The notes: generated from the sequence alone by a model not told the origin. DNA of 64,000 nucleotides from DASRDZ01 sp035652335 (GCA_035652335.1 DASRDZ010000030.1:26306-90305), one strand, 5' to 3'; positions 31,738 through 40,759 are shown, counted from the first letter of the stretch. Translations and numbers: made by a program.

Positions 31738-32352
31738 TCAGCCGAAGGTGGCCGTGCGCACCTGTGCGGCACGGCTCGACTCGGACGGCGCGGGCACGAC
31801 CTGGTCGCGCTCGATGTAGCCCTCGGCGCCGCTCGCCAGGCGCACCTTCACCCAGGTGGTGCCGTGCATGCCGATCGCGGAGATGGGCGAGGCGGTGTGC
31901 ACCCGCTCCCCGCGCGGCGCGTCGTAGCGAGGTTCGAGGTAGATCGCGTACTCCATGCCCGCCCACGACGCCACCAGGGTGATCGGCCCGTCGGGGATGC
32001 TGCGGTCGCGGTACACCGTGCGGCGGTCGCGCACCCCGCGGGTGAGCAGCTGCACGACCTGCAGCGCCCGTGACCTGGGTGCCTTGCCGCGCGTCGCGCT
32101 CACCTCCACCTCGGTGCCCGCCTCCGTCTCGCGCGCCGCCACGTCGATCCAGCGCGGGCGGCGCACCTTCTTGGAGAACTGGCCGAAGAGGAAGTGCTTG
32201 CGCTCTGCCTCGACGATGCGAGCGCGGTCGGGCCCGGCGGGCTCGAAGCGGTAGGGCGGCGTGCCCACCATCTGCTCGGTCACCGCGAAGACCTCGCGGA
32301 CCGGGGTGGAGCAGACGAAGCGCCAGTGGTACGCGGCCTTGCGTGCGGGCAT
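31738..32352 (-). CDS. Protein with C-terminal SH3-like domain, unknown function
   Basis: 204 aa. The first 130 residues (YHWRFVCSTPVREVFAVTEQ, RKHFLFGQFSKKVRRPRWID) look like a small alpha/beta SRPBCC-type or binding domain. The last 70 (SPISAIGMHGTTWVKVRLAS, GYIERDQVVP) resemble a bacterial SH3 domain. TACAAT (32366-32361) ends 8 nt before the ATG. The upstream 85 bp also holds a dyad GTTCG-CACA-CGAAC near 32408-32421 that could be an operator. Confidence 0.6.
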   Translation of the reverse strand: MPARKAAYHWRFVCSTPVREVFAVTEQMVGTPPYRFEPAGPDRARIVEAERKHFLFGQFSKKVRRPRWIDVAARETEAGTEVEVSATRGKAPRSRALQVVQLLTRGVRDRRTVYRDRSIPDGPITLVASWAGMEYAIYLEPRYDAPRGERVHTASPISAIGMHGTTWVKVRLASGAEGYIERDQVVPAPSESSRAAQVRTATFG

Positions 32353-32437
32353 GGCCCGAGATTGTACGGAGCCCCTGCCGGCTCTCGTTGCAGGAAGGGA
32401 ACGTTTGTTCGCACACGAACGAGCCGCACACAACGCC

Positions 32438-33523
32438 CTACGTGAGAAGCGGTCGCCCCCGCAGAGCCGCTCGCTCGGCCAAGCGCGGAAGCGGCCCGAG
32501 AGCCGGCCACAAGGGGACGTCCTGGCAGCGGATGTGCCGCACCACCTCGCCGTTCCAGCGCCGCTTGAACTCGTAGTAGCCGGCACCGTCCTCGGCAGGG
32601 TCCTCGTGATTGGGAACGCCCCACATGTCGTACACACTGCAGCCCTGCTGCAGCCCCCAGCGGATGGCCTCCCAGTGCATCAGGTAGGCGGGCTGCAGGC
32701 GCGAGTGCCGCAGCGAGCTGCCGCCGAACAGGTACACCAACCGCGACCCGGCGGCCACGGCGATCATCCCCGCCACGGCCTCGCCCTCGACCCTGGCGAG
32801 CAGGGTGACCACGGGGCAGCTCCCGCCCAGGTGGCGCACGACGGCACGGTGGTAGGCGAGGTCGCGGCCGACGAAGCCGCTGCGCTGCACCGTCTCCCGG
32901 AACAGCGGGTGGAAGGTGTCGACGGCCTCCATGTCGCTGCGCAGCTCGATGTGCACACCGCCCCGCTCGGCCTTGCGAATGTGGTTGCGGGTGCTCGACT
33001 TGACCCGCGACAGCACCGCGTCCTCGCCGCCGTCGAGGGAGACGAGCCAGGTCTTGCGGTGCTGGACGTCGTAGGGGCTGTCGCGCAGCTGCAACGCGCC
33101 GACCAGCCGCGCGGTGGCCGGGTCGTCGATGCGCCACTCTGGGTCGAGCTTGAGGACCAAGGCGCGCCTGCGCCTGGCGGCCGTGCGTGCCCACGCGACC
33201 AGGGCGGCCGCCACCGGCTCGCCGCCGTCGACGCCGCGGATGGCGGGGCCGCGTGGTGCGTAGGCGAATGCGATGCCGCCGGTGCCTCGCCGCGTCAGCA
33301 CGTGCAGCACCCCGTCGACACGGCCGGCCTCGCCCTCGGCGAGGGCGCGATCGACCTGCCAGCCGTAGTCGCGCTTCAGCTCGGCCCAGCCCCACGTCTG
33401 CAGCAGGTTGCCCCCCGCCTCCCGGAGGGCAAAGCGGTCCCAGGCAGGGCGATCGGCCTCGGTGGCGACGCGAACGGTCAGGCTGCGCTGGGGGGAGGCT
33501 GCGACGGGGGCCACGGCGGGCAT
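32438..33523 (-). CDS. FemAB-family (GNAT-fold) peptidyl/aminoacyl transferase, copy 1
   Basis: 361 aa. FemAB signatures: GGNLLQTWGWAELKRDYGW, KSSTRNHIRKAERGGV, and YLFGGSSLRHSRLQPAYLMH with YDMWGVPN at the end. Family members add amino acids from charged tRNA to lipid II to build peptidoglycan cross-bridges, or act as related acyltransferases. A second homologue lies at 54454-55554. No membrane segment. Confidence 0.85.
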   Translation of the reverse strand: MPAVAPVAASPQRSLTVRVATEADRPAWDRFALREAGGNLLQTWGWAELKRDYGWQVDRALAEGEAGRVDGVLHVLTRRGTGGIAFAYAPRGPAIRGVDGGEPVAAALVAWARTAARRRRALVLKLDPEWRIDDPATARLVGALQLRDSPYDVQHRKTWLVSLDGGEDAVLSRVKSSTRNHIRKAERGGVHIELRSDMEAVDTFHPLFRETVQRSGFVGRDLAYHRAVVRHLGGSCPVVTLLARVEGEAVAGMIAVAAGSRLVYLFGGSSLRHSRLQPAYLMHWEAIRWGLQQGCSVYDMWGVPNHEDPAEDGAGYYEFKRRWNGEVVRHIRCQDVPLWPALGPLPRLAERAALRGRPLLT

Positions 33524-33625
33524 TGAACCGCACGCGGACGGCGCAGCGGGTGCAGGCGCGCCGCCGCCATCCGTGCGCGCCCGCGCGTGCCGGATGGGTA
33601 TGGTGCGCCGGATGGGAGGCCGACC

Positions 33626-34657
33626 GTGAGCGACGCGATCACCTGGGCGCTGGTGGTCCTGGCGGTCCTCGCCGTCCAGGCGGCCGAGGGCCCGCCGCCG
33701 GAGCCGGGCCGGGAAGGCGGGACGCGGGGCACGACCCTGGCGGCGCCGTTCGGCACGGCCGCTGCGGTCGCCCGGGCGGTCATCGTCGCGGGAGCCGGGC
33801 TGGCGGTGATCGTCGGTCTGCTCAGCCTCGCCGGGGCCAACGGCGGCACCACCTCGACCGTGGACCGCAACGGGGAAATCGCCAGCGGCGCGCTGCAGGT
33901 CGCGGCGGGCGGCATCTCACTGCTGCTCTTCTACAAGGGCACGAGCCGGGTTCCTGGACTGCGGCACCTGAGGCCGGGCGCGCCGATCTCCTGGCTGGCG
34001 ATCTTCCTCCTCTTCGAGAGCCTCGCCGCCAACCTCAGCACAGGCACCGGCACCACCGGGCAGCCGGCCGGCACCCCGACCCTGCATCCGTCGTCCGGTC
34101 CCACGGCCCGCGACCTGATGCTCGGCGAGGTGCCCTTCCTGGCCATCGCGGTCGCGTCCGTGGGGCCCGTGGTGCGGCGCAACCTGCGCGAGACGGCCGA
34201 GCGCCTCGGCCTGTGGCCCCTGCGCCTGCCGTGGTGGGTGGTCGGCATCGCCGCGGGCGTCGTGCTGGTGCCGGTCGGCGGGTTCGTCGTCGACCTGCTC
34301 AACCACCTCGCCACCGCCTCCTGCGTGGCGCAGAACGTCCAGGCCGAGCAGGCCGTCGTCGGTGTCGGCCGCACCAGCCTGGAGCAGGCTGGGATCGCGG
34401 TCGCCGCCGGTGTGTGCGAGGAGATCCTCTTCCGCGGGGCGCTGCAGCCGCGTGTCGGGATCCTGCTCTCGTCGGTGGTCTGGGCCAGCTACCACCTCCA
34501 GTACCTCTGCAACGGCTTCCCCTCCCCCGCCAACCTCTACCTGGTGCTGCTCGGCCTCCTCTTCGGCGTGCTCCGCAAATGGGGCGGGCTGTGGCCGGCG
34601 ATCCTGGCCCACGCGGTCTACGACGGGATCATCCTGCTGGGCCTGCTCGGCTCCTGA
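33626..34657 (+). CDS. CPBP-family intramembrane metalloprotease (Abi/CAAX-like)
   Basis: 343 aa with about eight hydrophobic helices. The catalytic motifs of the CPBP (M79) family are present: CEEILFRGAL (EExxxR), VVWASYHLQY (metal His) and AILAHAVYDG. Substrate unknown; these proteases process prenylated or signalling membrane proteins. GTG at 33626 follows GGGAGG. Confidence 0.85.
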   Translation: MSDAITWALVVLAVLAVQAAEGPPPEPGREGGTRGTTLAAPFGTAAAVARAVIVAGAGLAVIVGLLSLAGANGGTTSTVDRNGEIASGALQVAAGGISLLLFYKGTSRVPGLRHLRPGAPISWLAIFLLFESLAANLSTGTGTTGQPAGTPTLHPSSGPTARDLMLGEVPFLAIAVASVGPVVRRNLRETAERLGLWPLRLPWWVVGIAAGVVLVPVGGFVVDLLNHLATASCVAQNVQAEQAVVGVGRTSLEQAGIAVAAGVCEEILFRGALQPRVGILLSSVVWASYHLQYLCNGFPSPANLYLVLLGLLFGVLRKWGGLWPAILAHAVYDGIILLGLLGS

Positions 34658-34664
34658 GCACGGC

Positions 34665-34678
34665 GTTTCACGTGAAAC
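34665..34678. promoter_or_regulatory. parS site 1 (ParB-binding centromere)
   Basis: GTTTCACGTGAAAC, the perfect 14-bp core of the bacterial parS consensus, just upstream of parA-parB. Confidence 0.96.
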
Positions 34679-34702
34679 GCCACAGACGGCGCAGGCCGCG
34701 AG

Positions 34703-34716
34703 GTTTCACGTGAAAC
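34703..34716. promoter_or_regulatory. parS site 2
   Basis: Second perfect GTTTCACGTGAAAC, 38 bp from the first. Clustered parS sites load ParB near the origin. Confidence 0.96.
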
Positions 34717-34736
34717 GCCCTCGCCTCCTGACCGCC

Positions 34737-34819
34737 GGTTTTCCCCAGCGTTCCACAGCCGCTGTGTGCTTTCCGCCTCAAAACGGCACCTCCGGGCCGT
34801 GGACGACCTGGGGAAAACC
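34737..34819. repeat. Inverted GGTTTTCCCCAG repeats between parS and parA
   Basis: GGTTTTCCCCAG (34737-34748) and CTGGGGAAAACC (34808-34819) are perfect 12-bp inverted copies. The first extends to GGTTTTCCCCAGCG, one base different from GGTTATCCCCAGCG upstream of dnaN (44578-44591). They resemble relaxed DnaA boxes. Between them is the palindrome CACAG-CCG-CTGTG (34754-34766). Role unknown. Confidence 0.6.
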
Positions 34820-34874
34820 ACCCAACCGCCAACGGCGAACGGCCCCGCCGGACCTGGCCGCATAATCCGCGGTC

Positions 34875-35678
34875 GTGCCCACCCGGACCATCGCCGTCGC
34901 CAACCAGAAGGGCGGCGTCGGCAAGACCACGACCACGCTCAACCTGGGCGCCGCGCTCGCCGACATGGGCCGGCGGGTGCTCATCGTGGACTGCGACCCG
35001 CAGGCCAACGCCACGTCCGGCCTGGGCATCGACCGCGCCGACGTGGAGACCAGCATCTACGACGTCGTCGTGCTCGGACAGCCGCTGGCGGCGGCGCGCA
35101 TCCACACCCTGGTCCCCAACCTCGACCTGGTCCCCAGCCACATCGCCCTGGCCGGCTCCGAGATCGAGCTGGTGAGCATGCCGCTGCGCGAGATGCGCCT
35201 CCGCTACGCCCTCGACGCGCTCCACGGCGACCTCGACTACGTCTTCCTCGACTGCCCGCCCAGCCTCGGCCTGCTCACCGTCAACGCCGCCGTCGCCGCC
35301 GACTCACTGCTCATCCCGATCCAGTGCGAGTACTACGCGCTGGAGGGCCTCGGCCTGCTCACCCACACCATCGGGCTGCTTCGCCGTGAGCTCAACCCCC
35401 ACCTGGCCATCGCGGGAATCGTGATGACCCTGTTCGACGCCCGGCTCACCCTGGCCACCCAGGTGGTCGACGAGGTGCGCAAGCAGTTCCCCGACGACGT
35501 CTTCGACACCATCGTGCCGCGCAACGTGCGCCTCAGCGAGGCGCCCAGCCACGGCCTGCCGATCAGCCGGTACGACCCCAGCAGCCGCGGCGCCGTCGCC
35601 TACCGCCGCCTCGCCGAGGAGTTCGACGCCCGCATGCGGCGGGCGGCGGCGCTGCCGGCCCGGGCGCAGCCTGGATGA
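34875..35678 (+). CDS. parA: Chromosome-partitioning ATPase ParA (Soj)
   Basis: 267 aa. Deviant Walker A NQKGGVGKTTTTLNLGAALA, A-prime IVDCDPQANATSGLG and Walker B VFLDCPPSLGLLTVNA. With ParB and the adjacent parS sites it drives origin segregation. GTG start at 34875 shortly after an AT-rich -10 candidate (CATAAT/TAATCC). Overlaps parB by 4 nt. Confidence 0.95.
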   Translation: MPTRTIAVANQKGGVGKTTTTLNLGAALADMGRRVLIVDCDPQANATSGLGIDRADVETSIYDVVVLGQPLAAARIHTLVPNLDLVPSHIALAGSEIELVSMPLREMRLRYALDALHGDLDYVFLDCPPSLGLLTVNAAVAADSLLIPIQCEYYALEGLGLLTHTIGLLRRELNPHLAIAGIVMTLFDARLTLATQVVDEVRKQFPDDVFDTIVPRNVRLSEAPSHGLPISRYDPSSRGAVAYRRLAEEFDARMRRAAALPARAQPG

Positions 35679-36628
35679 GCCAGCAGCCACCGCCCTCCCC
35701 GAAGCGCCGCGGCCTGGGCCGGGGTCTCGACGCACTGCTCACCAGCTCCGCCGCGGCGGCCAGCGCGCGCCAGGCGGCGGCCGCGGAGCCCGACGAGCGC
35801 GAGGCCACCGAGAGCGGGCTGATCGAGGTCAGCCCCGGCAGCGTCGAGCCCAACCCGGAGCAGCCGCGACGCGGCTTCGACGAGGAGGGCATCGCCGCGC
35901 TGGCCGAGTCGATCCAGACCCACGGCCTGCTCCACCCCATCGTCGTCGAGCGCCTGTCCGGCGACCGCTACCGACTCGTCGCCGGAGAGCGCCGCCTCCG
36001 CGCCGCCCAGAAGGCGGGCGTCGCCACCATCCCGGCCATCCTCCGACCCGCCACCGACTCGGCGCGCCACGCCCTCGAGCTGGCTCTGGTCGAGAACCTG
36101 CAGCGGGCGCAGCTCTCCCCGCTGGAGGAGGCGGCCGCGTACGCCCGCCTCGCCGACACCTTCGGCCTCTCCCACGAGGCGATCGGCCTGCGCATGGGTC
36201 GCAGCCGCAGCGCGGTCAGCAACACCGTGCGCCTGCTCAGCCTCACCGCGGCGGTGCAGGAGGCGGTCGCCGACGGCCGGCTCAGCGCGGGCCACGCCCG
36301 CGCCCTCCTCCCCCTCCCCGCACCGGATCAGGAGCGCCTCGCCCGCCAGATCGAGGCGGAGGGTCTCAGCGTGCGGCGCGTCGAGCAGCTGGTGCAGCAG
36401 CAGAATGCGGCCCCGGCAGCCACCGCACCGCGCCCCGGACGCCCTCCACAGGCCGCCGAGCCGCTCGGCGTCGACGACTCCGCCCTGCAGCGCGGCTTGG
36501 AGGAGGCGCTCGGCACCCGGGTCACCCTGCAGCGCCGGCGGCGGGGCGGCGGCCGCCTGATCGTCGACTTCTACAGCGACGAGGAGCTCGACGCCCTCTA
36601 CACCCGCCTGGGGGGACCCGAGCTCTAG
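35675..36628 (+). CDS. parB: Chromosome-partitioning protein ParB (Spo0J)
   Basis: 317 aa. N-terminal basic ParA-activating peptide (PKRRGLGRGLDALLTS), CTP-binding/ParB box (ERYRLVAGERRLRAAQKAG-like, here GDRYRLVAGERRLRAAQKAG), the arm ENLQRAQLSPLEEAAAYARL, HTH (LRMGRSRSAVSNTVRLLSL) and a C-terminal dimerisation domain. Binds the nearby parS sites and spreads. Confidence 0.95.
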   Translation: MSQQPPPSPKRRGLGRGLDALLTSSAAAASARQAAAAEPDEREATESGLIEVSPGSVEPNPEQPRRGFDEEGIAALAESIQTHGLLHPIVVERLSGDRYRLVAGERRLRAAQKAGVATIPAILRPATDSARHALELALVENLQRAQLSPLEEAAAYARLADTFGLSHEAIGLRMGRSRSAVSNTVRLLSLTAAVQEAVADGRLSAGHARALLPLPAPDQERLARQIEAEGLSVRRVEQLVQQQNAAPAATAPRPGRPPQAAEPLGVDDSALQRGLEEALGTRVTLQRRRRGGGRLIVDFYSDEELDALYTRLGGPEL

Positions 36629-36644
36629 AACCGGGCTGAAATCC

Positions 36645-36668
36645 TGGCGCAAACGTTTGTTTGTGCCA
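36645..36668. repeat. Imperfect dyad in the parB-lepB gap
   Basis: TGGCGCAAAC (36645-36654) and GTTTGTGCCA (36659-36668) pair at 9 of 10 positions around a 4-nt spacer; the centre CAAACGTTTG is itself palindromic. It could be an operator about 50 bp upstream of the lepB -10 box, or a weak terminator of parB without a U tract. Confidence 0.35.
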
Positions 36669-36731
36669 AGGTCGGCCAGAACCCGCGGAGCGGAGTCGCC
36701 GCTCCTGGCTCGGACCCTATACTCCAGCGCT

Positions 36732-37502
36732 GTGTCGCAGGTCGCCGTCCCCCCGACCCCCCCGAAAACGAAGCGGGGACGCCGCACCCTGGTGCGCGAC
36801 ATCATCGAGGTCCTGCTCCTCGCCGGCGCCATCTACCTGGTCATCGCCTTCGCCCTGCAGACGGTGCGCGTCGAGGGCGAGTCGATGGTGCCGACGCTGC
36901 AGAACGGCGACCTGCTCTTCGCCAACAAGATCTCGTACCACTTCCACGGCCCCGACCGCGGCGACATCGTCGTGCTGATCCCGCCGGAGAGCCCGAGCCG
37001 CGACTTCATCAAGCGGGTGATCGGCCTGCCCGGCGACATCATCAAGATCGACGGCCGCTACGTCGACCCCAAGAACCCCAACGCCCCGCCGCACACGGCG
37101 ATCCTCCTCAAGGTCGGCGGCCAGGGCGGCTGGCAGGTGCTCAACGAGCCCTACCTGCCCGACCAGAAGAAGGACCCCTGGACGGAGATGTCGAACTGCT
37201 GCGACTCCTCCGGCCGGGCCACCGCCGTGCCCACCGAGCTGACCATCCCCAAGGACCAGTACTTCGTGATGGGCGACAACCGCAACTTCTCCAGCGACTC
37301 GCGGTCGATCGGCCTGATCCCGCGCAACAACATCATCGGCAAGGCCTGGATCCGCATCTGGCCGTTCAGCCACTTCGGCTTCCTCGGCTCGGGCCCGACG
37401 CTCACCGCCGCGGGGTCGCTGGTCCTGGCGCTGCCGCTGCCGCTGGCCAGGCGCCGCAAGCAGATCTCGGCCTTCCTCCGCCAGCGCACCCGGGCCGCCT
37501 AG
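36732..37502 (+). CDS. lepB: Signal peptidase I
   Basis: 256 aa. N-terminal membrane anchor (about residues 25-45), catalytic Ser51 in GESMVPTL and general-base Lys94 in RDFIKRVIGLPGD, then GDNRNFSSDSRSIGLIP. A second hydrophobic segment near the C-terminus (TAAGSLVLALPLPLA). TATACT (36718-36723) lies 8 nt before the GTG at 36732, so I reject the longer upstream start. Cuts signal peptides on the outer face of the membrane. Confidence 0.93.
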   Translation: MSQVAVPPTPPKTKRGRRTLVRDIIEVLLLAGAIYLVIAFALQTVRVEGESMVPTLQNGDLLFANKISYHFHGPDRGDIVVLIPPESPSRDFIKRVIGLPGDIIKIDGRYVDPKNPNAPPHTAILLKVGGQGGWQVLNEPYLPDQKKDPWTEMSNCCDSSGRATAVPTELTIPKDQYFVMGDNRNFSSDSRSIGLIPRNNIIGKAWIRIWPFSHFGFLGSGPTLTAAGSLVLALPLPLARRRKQISAFLRQRTRAA

Positions 37503-37961
37503 CTACTCCTCGACCACCCACCTGTCGATGCTGCGCTCCCACTGCAGCACCTCGGCCGGCTCGAAGAACAGCGACACCTCGCGCTCCGCGCTCTCGACCG
37601 AGTCGCTGCCGTGGATCACGTTCATGCCAAAGCTGACCGCAAGGTCGCCGCGGATGGTGCCGGGCGCGGCGTTGGCGGGGTTGGTGGCACCCATCATGGC
37701 GCGCACCATGGCCACGGCGCCCGGACCCTCCCACACCATCGCCACAACCGGTGCCGAGGTGATGAAGGACACGAGGCCGGCGAAGAACGGCTTCTCGCGG
37801 TGCTCGGCGTAGTGGCGCCCGGCGAGGTCCTCGGTGATCTGCATCAGCTTCATGCCGGTGAGCCGCAGGCCGCGCCGCTCCAAGCGGCCGACCACCTCGC
37901 CGATCAGGCCGCGCTGCACCCCGTCGGGCTTGACCAGCACCAGCGTCCGTTCGTTTGCCAT
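37503..37961 (-). CDS. ndk: Nucleoside diphosphate kinase
   Basis: 152 aa. Catalytic His117 in NVIHGSDSVESAEREV and the ERTLVLVKPDGVQRG start are family marks. Balances (d)NTP pools. A GGAGGTG Shine-Dalgarno precedes the ATG at 37961. Its stop abuts the convergent lepB stop. Confidence 0.96.
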   Translation of the reverse strand: MANERTLVLVKPDGVQRGLIGEVVGRLERRGLRLTGMKLMQITEDLAGRHYAEHREKPFFAGLVSFITSAPVVAMVWEGPGAVAMVRAMMGATNPANAAPGTIRGDLAVSFGMNVIHGSDSVESAEREVSLFFEPAEVLQWERSIDRWVVEE

Positions 37962-37987
37962 GACACCTCCGTGATGGATGAAGCGGC

Positions 37988-39262
37988 TCAGGCGACGAGC
38001 AGCGCCTCGAAGCGCTCGGGGGCGCGGAAGGGCCCGATCACCGCCGCGCGCAGGCCGCCCTCGAGGAGACGGCGCGCCACCCGCACGATGTCGGCGGCCG
38101 ACACGGCGTCGATGCGCCGCACCACCTCGTCGGGCAGGAGGATCTCGTCGGTCAGCAGCTCCTGCTGCCCGAGGTAGTTGCACAGCGAGCTGGTGCCCTC
38201 GAGCTGGAGCAGCAGCCGCCCCTTGGAGTACTCGCGCGCCTTGGCCAGCTCGGCGTCGCCGACGGGGCGCTCGGCCATGGCATGGAGCTCGCGGATGGCC
38301 GCCTCCGCCGCCTGCCTGGCCCGCCGCGGCTCGCAGCCGACGTAGACGCCCAGCGCTCCGGCGTCGCGGTGCTTGATGGTGAAGGAGTGCACGTCGTAGG
38401 CCAGCGCCTGCTCCTCGCGGAGGGTGAGGAAGAGCCGCGAGGACATGCCCTCGCCGAGCACCGCGTTGAGCATGTCGACGGCGAAGCGGTCCTCGTCGAG
38501 GTAGGAGACGCCGTTGCTGCCGAGCACGAGGTTGGCCTGCTCGGTTCGCTTGTTGACGAAGCGCAGGCGCTGCGTGGCGGTGCGCGCCGGAGCGGCCGGC
38601 GCGTCGGGGACCCGCCCCTCACCCCAGGCGCCCACCAGCGGCTGCAGCGACTCGATGGCCGCCTCATGCTCGATGGCGCCGGCGACGCTGATCACCACGT
38701 TGTCGCCGTGGTAGTGCTCGCGCAGGTAGCCGAGGCAGTCGTCCCTCTCGAAGCTGCGCACCGTCTCCTCGGTGCCGGCGGTGTCGCGGCCGAGGGGATG
38801 GTCCGGCCACATCACCTCGTCGAAGAGCGTGTGCACGTAGTCCTGCGGGTTGTCCTGGTACATGCGCAGCTCCTCGATCACCACCTGGCGCTCCTTGTGG
38901 AGCTCGGCGGTGTCGAGGACGGCGTGGTAGACCATGTCGCACAGCACGTCGGCGGCGAGGGGCAGCTTGCCGGCGGGCACCTTCGCCCAGAAGAGCGTCG
39001 CCTCCTTGTCGGTCGCCGCGTTGAGCACCCCGCCGACGCCCTCGATGGCTTCGCTGATCGCCTGCGCGGTGGGGTAGCGCGACGACCCCTTGAAGACCAT
39101 GTGCTCGATGAAGTGGGCAAGCCCGGCGGTGCGCTCGTCCTCGTAGCGCGAGCCGACGGCGAACATCACCGCGACGGCGACGGACGCGCGCTCTCGCATC
39201 GGCGCGGTGATGATGCGCGCGCCGCTGGGGAGGCGGGTGAGGCGGTACGCGCCGTCGGACAC
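37988..39262 (-). CDS. M16-family zinc peptidase (processing-peptidase-like)
   Basis: 424 aa, one M16 unit with the inverted zinc motif HFIEHMVFKGS (HxxEH) and the distal Glu in VIEELRMYQDNP. Similar to the Bacillus YmxG/mycobacterial PepR-type peptidases; substrate unknown. TAGACT (39277-39272) ends 9 nt before the GTG start. Confidence 0.9.
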   Translation of the reverse strand: MSDGAYRLTRLPSGARIITAPMRERASVAVAVMFAVGSRYEDERTAGLAHFIEHMVFKGSSRYPTAQAISEAIEGVGGVLNAATDKEATLFWAKVPAGKLPLAADVLCDMVYHAVLDTAELHKERQVVIEELRMYQDNPQDYVHTLFDEVMWPDHPLGRDTAGTEETVRSFERDDCLGYLREHYHGDNVVISVAGAIEHEAAIESLQPLVGAWGEGRVPDAPAAPARTATQRLRFVNKRTEQANLVLGSNGVSYLDEDRFAVDMLNAVLGEGMSSRLFLTLREEQALAYDVHSFTIKHRDAGALGVYVGCEPRRARQAAEAAIRELHAMAERPVGDAELAKAREYSKGRLLLQLEGTSSLCNYLGQQELLTDEILLPDEVVRRIDAVSAADIVRVARRLLEGGLRAAVIGPFRAPERFEALLVA

Positions 39263-39329
39263 GGTCCGCGGAGTCTACCGGTGTGCCCGCCGCGGGCGTC
39301 GGGAGCGCCCGTGTGACGGCGCCGCGCGG

Positions 39330-39872
39330 CTAGAAGTGCGCACTCTGCTGGTGCGCCAGGATCAGTGCGTCGGCGAGACCGCCTCCCGTGTCGCGCTCTC
39401 GCACGATCAACGTGCTCACCAGGTTGGCCGTGCGCCAGGTGAGCGTCACCTCGGCGAGACCCACGCCCTGCCCGCTGGTGTGCAGCTCGTCGGCGTGGGC
39501 GACGTCGCCGAGGGCGCCCGCCGACTCCGCGACCTCGCCGCTCACCGCGTCGGTCTGGCGGGTCACCGTGGCGTACGCGGTGGACGCGGCTGCGACGGTG
39601 TCGCAGCGCAGCACGGTGGTGCGCACGTCGACGGGCCCGTTGGCGGTGGCCAGGTCGGGCACGGCGCGGAAGTAGCGCTCCGTCGCCGCCGGGCACGCCG
39701 CCGAGACGCTGTGCGCCGCCTCCACCACCGCGAAGCCGGGCGTGCGCAGCTCGTCGAGGGTGAGCAGGTACGACGACGCGCTGCGAGGGGACAGCGTGGG
39801 CGCCACCGGCGCGCCCGACGACCCGCAGGCGGCGAGCGCCAGCAGCCCCGCCAGGGCGCAGGTGGCGCGCAC
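39330..39872 (-). CDS. Predicted lipoprotein, unknown function
   Basis: 180 aa. Signal peptide with lipobox LALAAC (C16), then a small mixed alpha/beta domain with two further cysteines (SAACPAATERYF, VLRCDTVAAAST) that might form a disulfide. No family recognised. It follows the jag gene by 11 nt and may be the end of that operon. GTG start. Confidence 0.65.
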   Translation of the reverse strand: MRATCALAGLLALAACGSSGAPVAPTLSPRSASSYLLTLDELRTPGFAVVEAAHSVSAACPAATERYFRAVPDLATANGPVDVRTTVLRCDTVAAASTAYATVTRQTDAVSGEVAESAGALGDVAHADELHTSGQGVGLAEVTLTWRTANLVSTLIVRERDTGGGLADALILAHQQSAHF

Positions 39873-39883
39873 CCCCGGGAGGC

Positions 39884-40759
39884 CTAGGAGTACCGCGGCC
39901 CTCGTCCGTAGTCGGGACGCCCGCCTCCTGGGCGGCCGCCGCCAGGCCCGCCGGGACGCCGGAAGCCGCCGCCACCGCCGCCGGGCCGCGGTCCGCGGGG
40001 GATGCCGTGGAAGGTGCCACGCGTCTCGTCCGGGTGCGGGGGGCCGCCGCGCGCCGGGCCGGTGGGATGGATGGTCACCCGCCGCGCCGGCTCGGCGCCG
40101 GTGGACTCGGTGCGCACCCCCTCGTCGCCCTCCAGGGTGATGTGGACGACGCGACGCTCGTACGCGTGCATCGGCTCCAGCACCATGCGCTCGCCGGTGC
40201 GCTTGACCCGATGGGCGACACGCACGGCCAGCTCACGCACCCGCTCCTCGCGGCGGGCGCGGTAGCGCTCCACGTCGAGGATGAGGCGGCGGCCCTCGGC
40301 CTCGTTGTCGCCCATCATCAGGTTGAGCACGGTCTGCAGGGCGCGCAGGTTCTCACCGCGCCAGCCGATCAGCAGGCCGAGGTCGTCGCCGGAGATGTCG
40401 AGGATGACCGGCTCGTGTCCCGGCTCCACGCCCTTGGAGGGACCGGCCCGGCGCACGGTGACCCGGGCGGGGATCTCCATGCGGGTCAGCAGCTCTTCGA
40501 GGAGGGACCGCGCGCGGGAGGAGTAGGCGTCCATGCGCCGCACCCGGACCCGCGCCTCGGAGCCGGTGAGGCGCTCGCCGGGGATGGCCCGGGCGCCCTC
40601 GTTGAGAACCTCGATCTCGGCCTCGTCGCGACTGATGCCGAGCTGGTCGAGCGCCCGTGTGACGGCCTCGGTGATGGTGGCGCCGCGCGCCTCGACCGAC
40701 TCCTCTCCCTCGCTCCCCGTGGTCGTGGTGACGGGCTCTCCCGTCTCGATCTCGCTCAC
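39884..40759 (-). CDS. jag: Jag (SpoIIIJ-associated, KhpB-like) RNA-binding protein
   Basis: 291 aa. Jag-N domain (ATITEAVTRALDQLGISRDE), KH domain (DISGDDLGLLIGWRGENLRA) and R3H domain (ERVRELAVRVAHRVKRTGER with R-x3-H-like residues), followed by an unusually long Gly/Pro/Arg-rich tail (about residues 230-291) that resembles RNA-binding RGG tracts. Works with KhpA in RNA metabolism and lies after yidC as usual. GTG at 40759 preceded by GGAGGC. Confidence 0.92.
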   Translation of the reverse strand: MSEIETGEPVTTTTGSEGEESVEARGATITEAVTRALDQLGISRDEAEIEVLNEGARAIPGERLTGSEARVRVRRMDAYSSRARSLLEELLTRMEIPARVTVRRAGPSKGVEPGHEPVILDISGDDLGLLIGWRGENLRALQTVLNLMMGDNEAEGRRLILDVERYRARREERVRELAVRVAHRVKRTGERMVLEPMHAYERRVVHITLEGDEGVRTESTGAEPARRVTIHPTGPARGGPPHPDETRGTFHGIPRGPRPGGGGGGFRRPGGPGGGRPGGGRPDYGRGPRYS

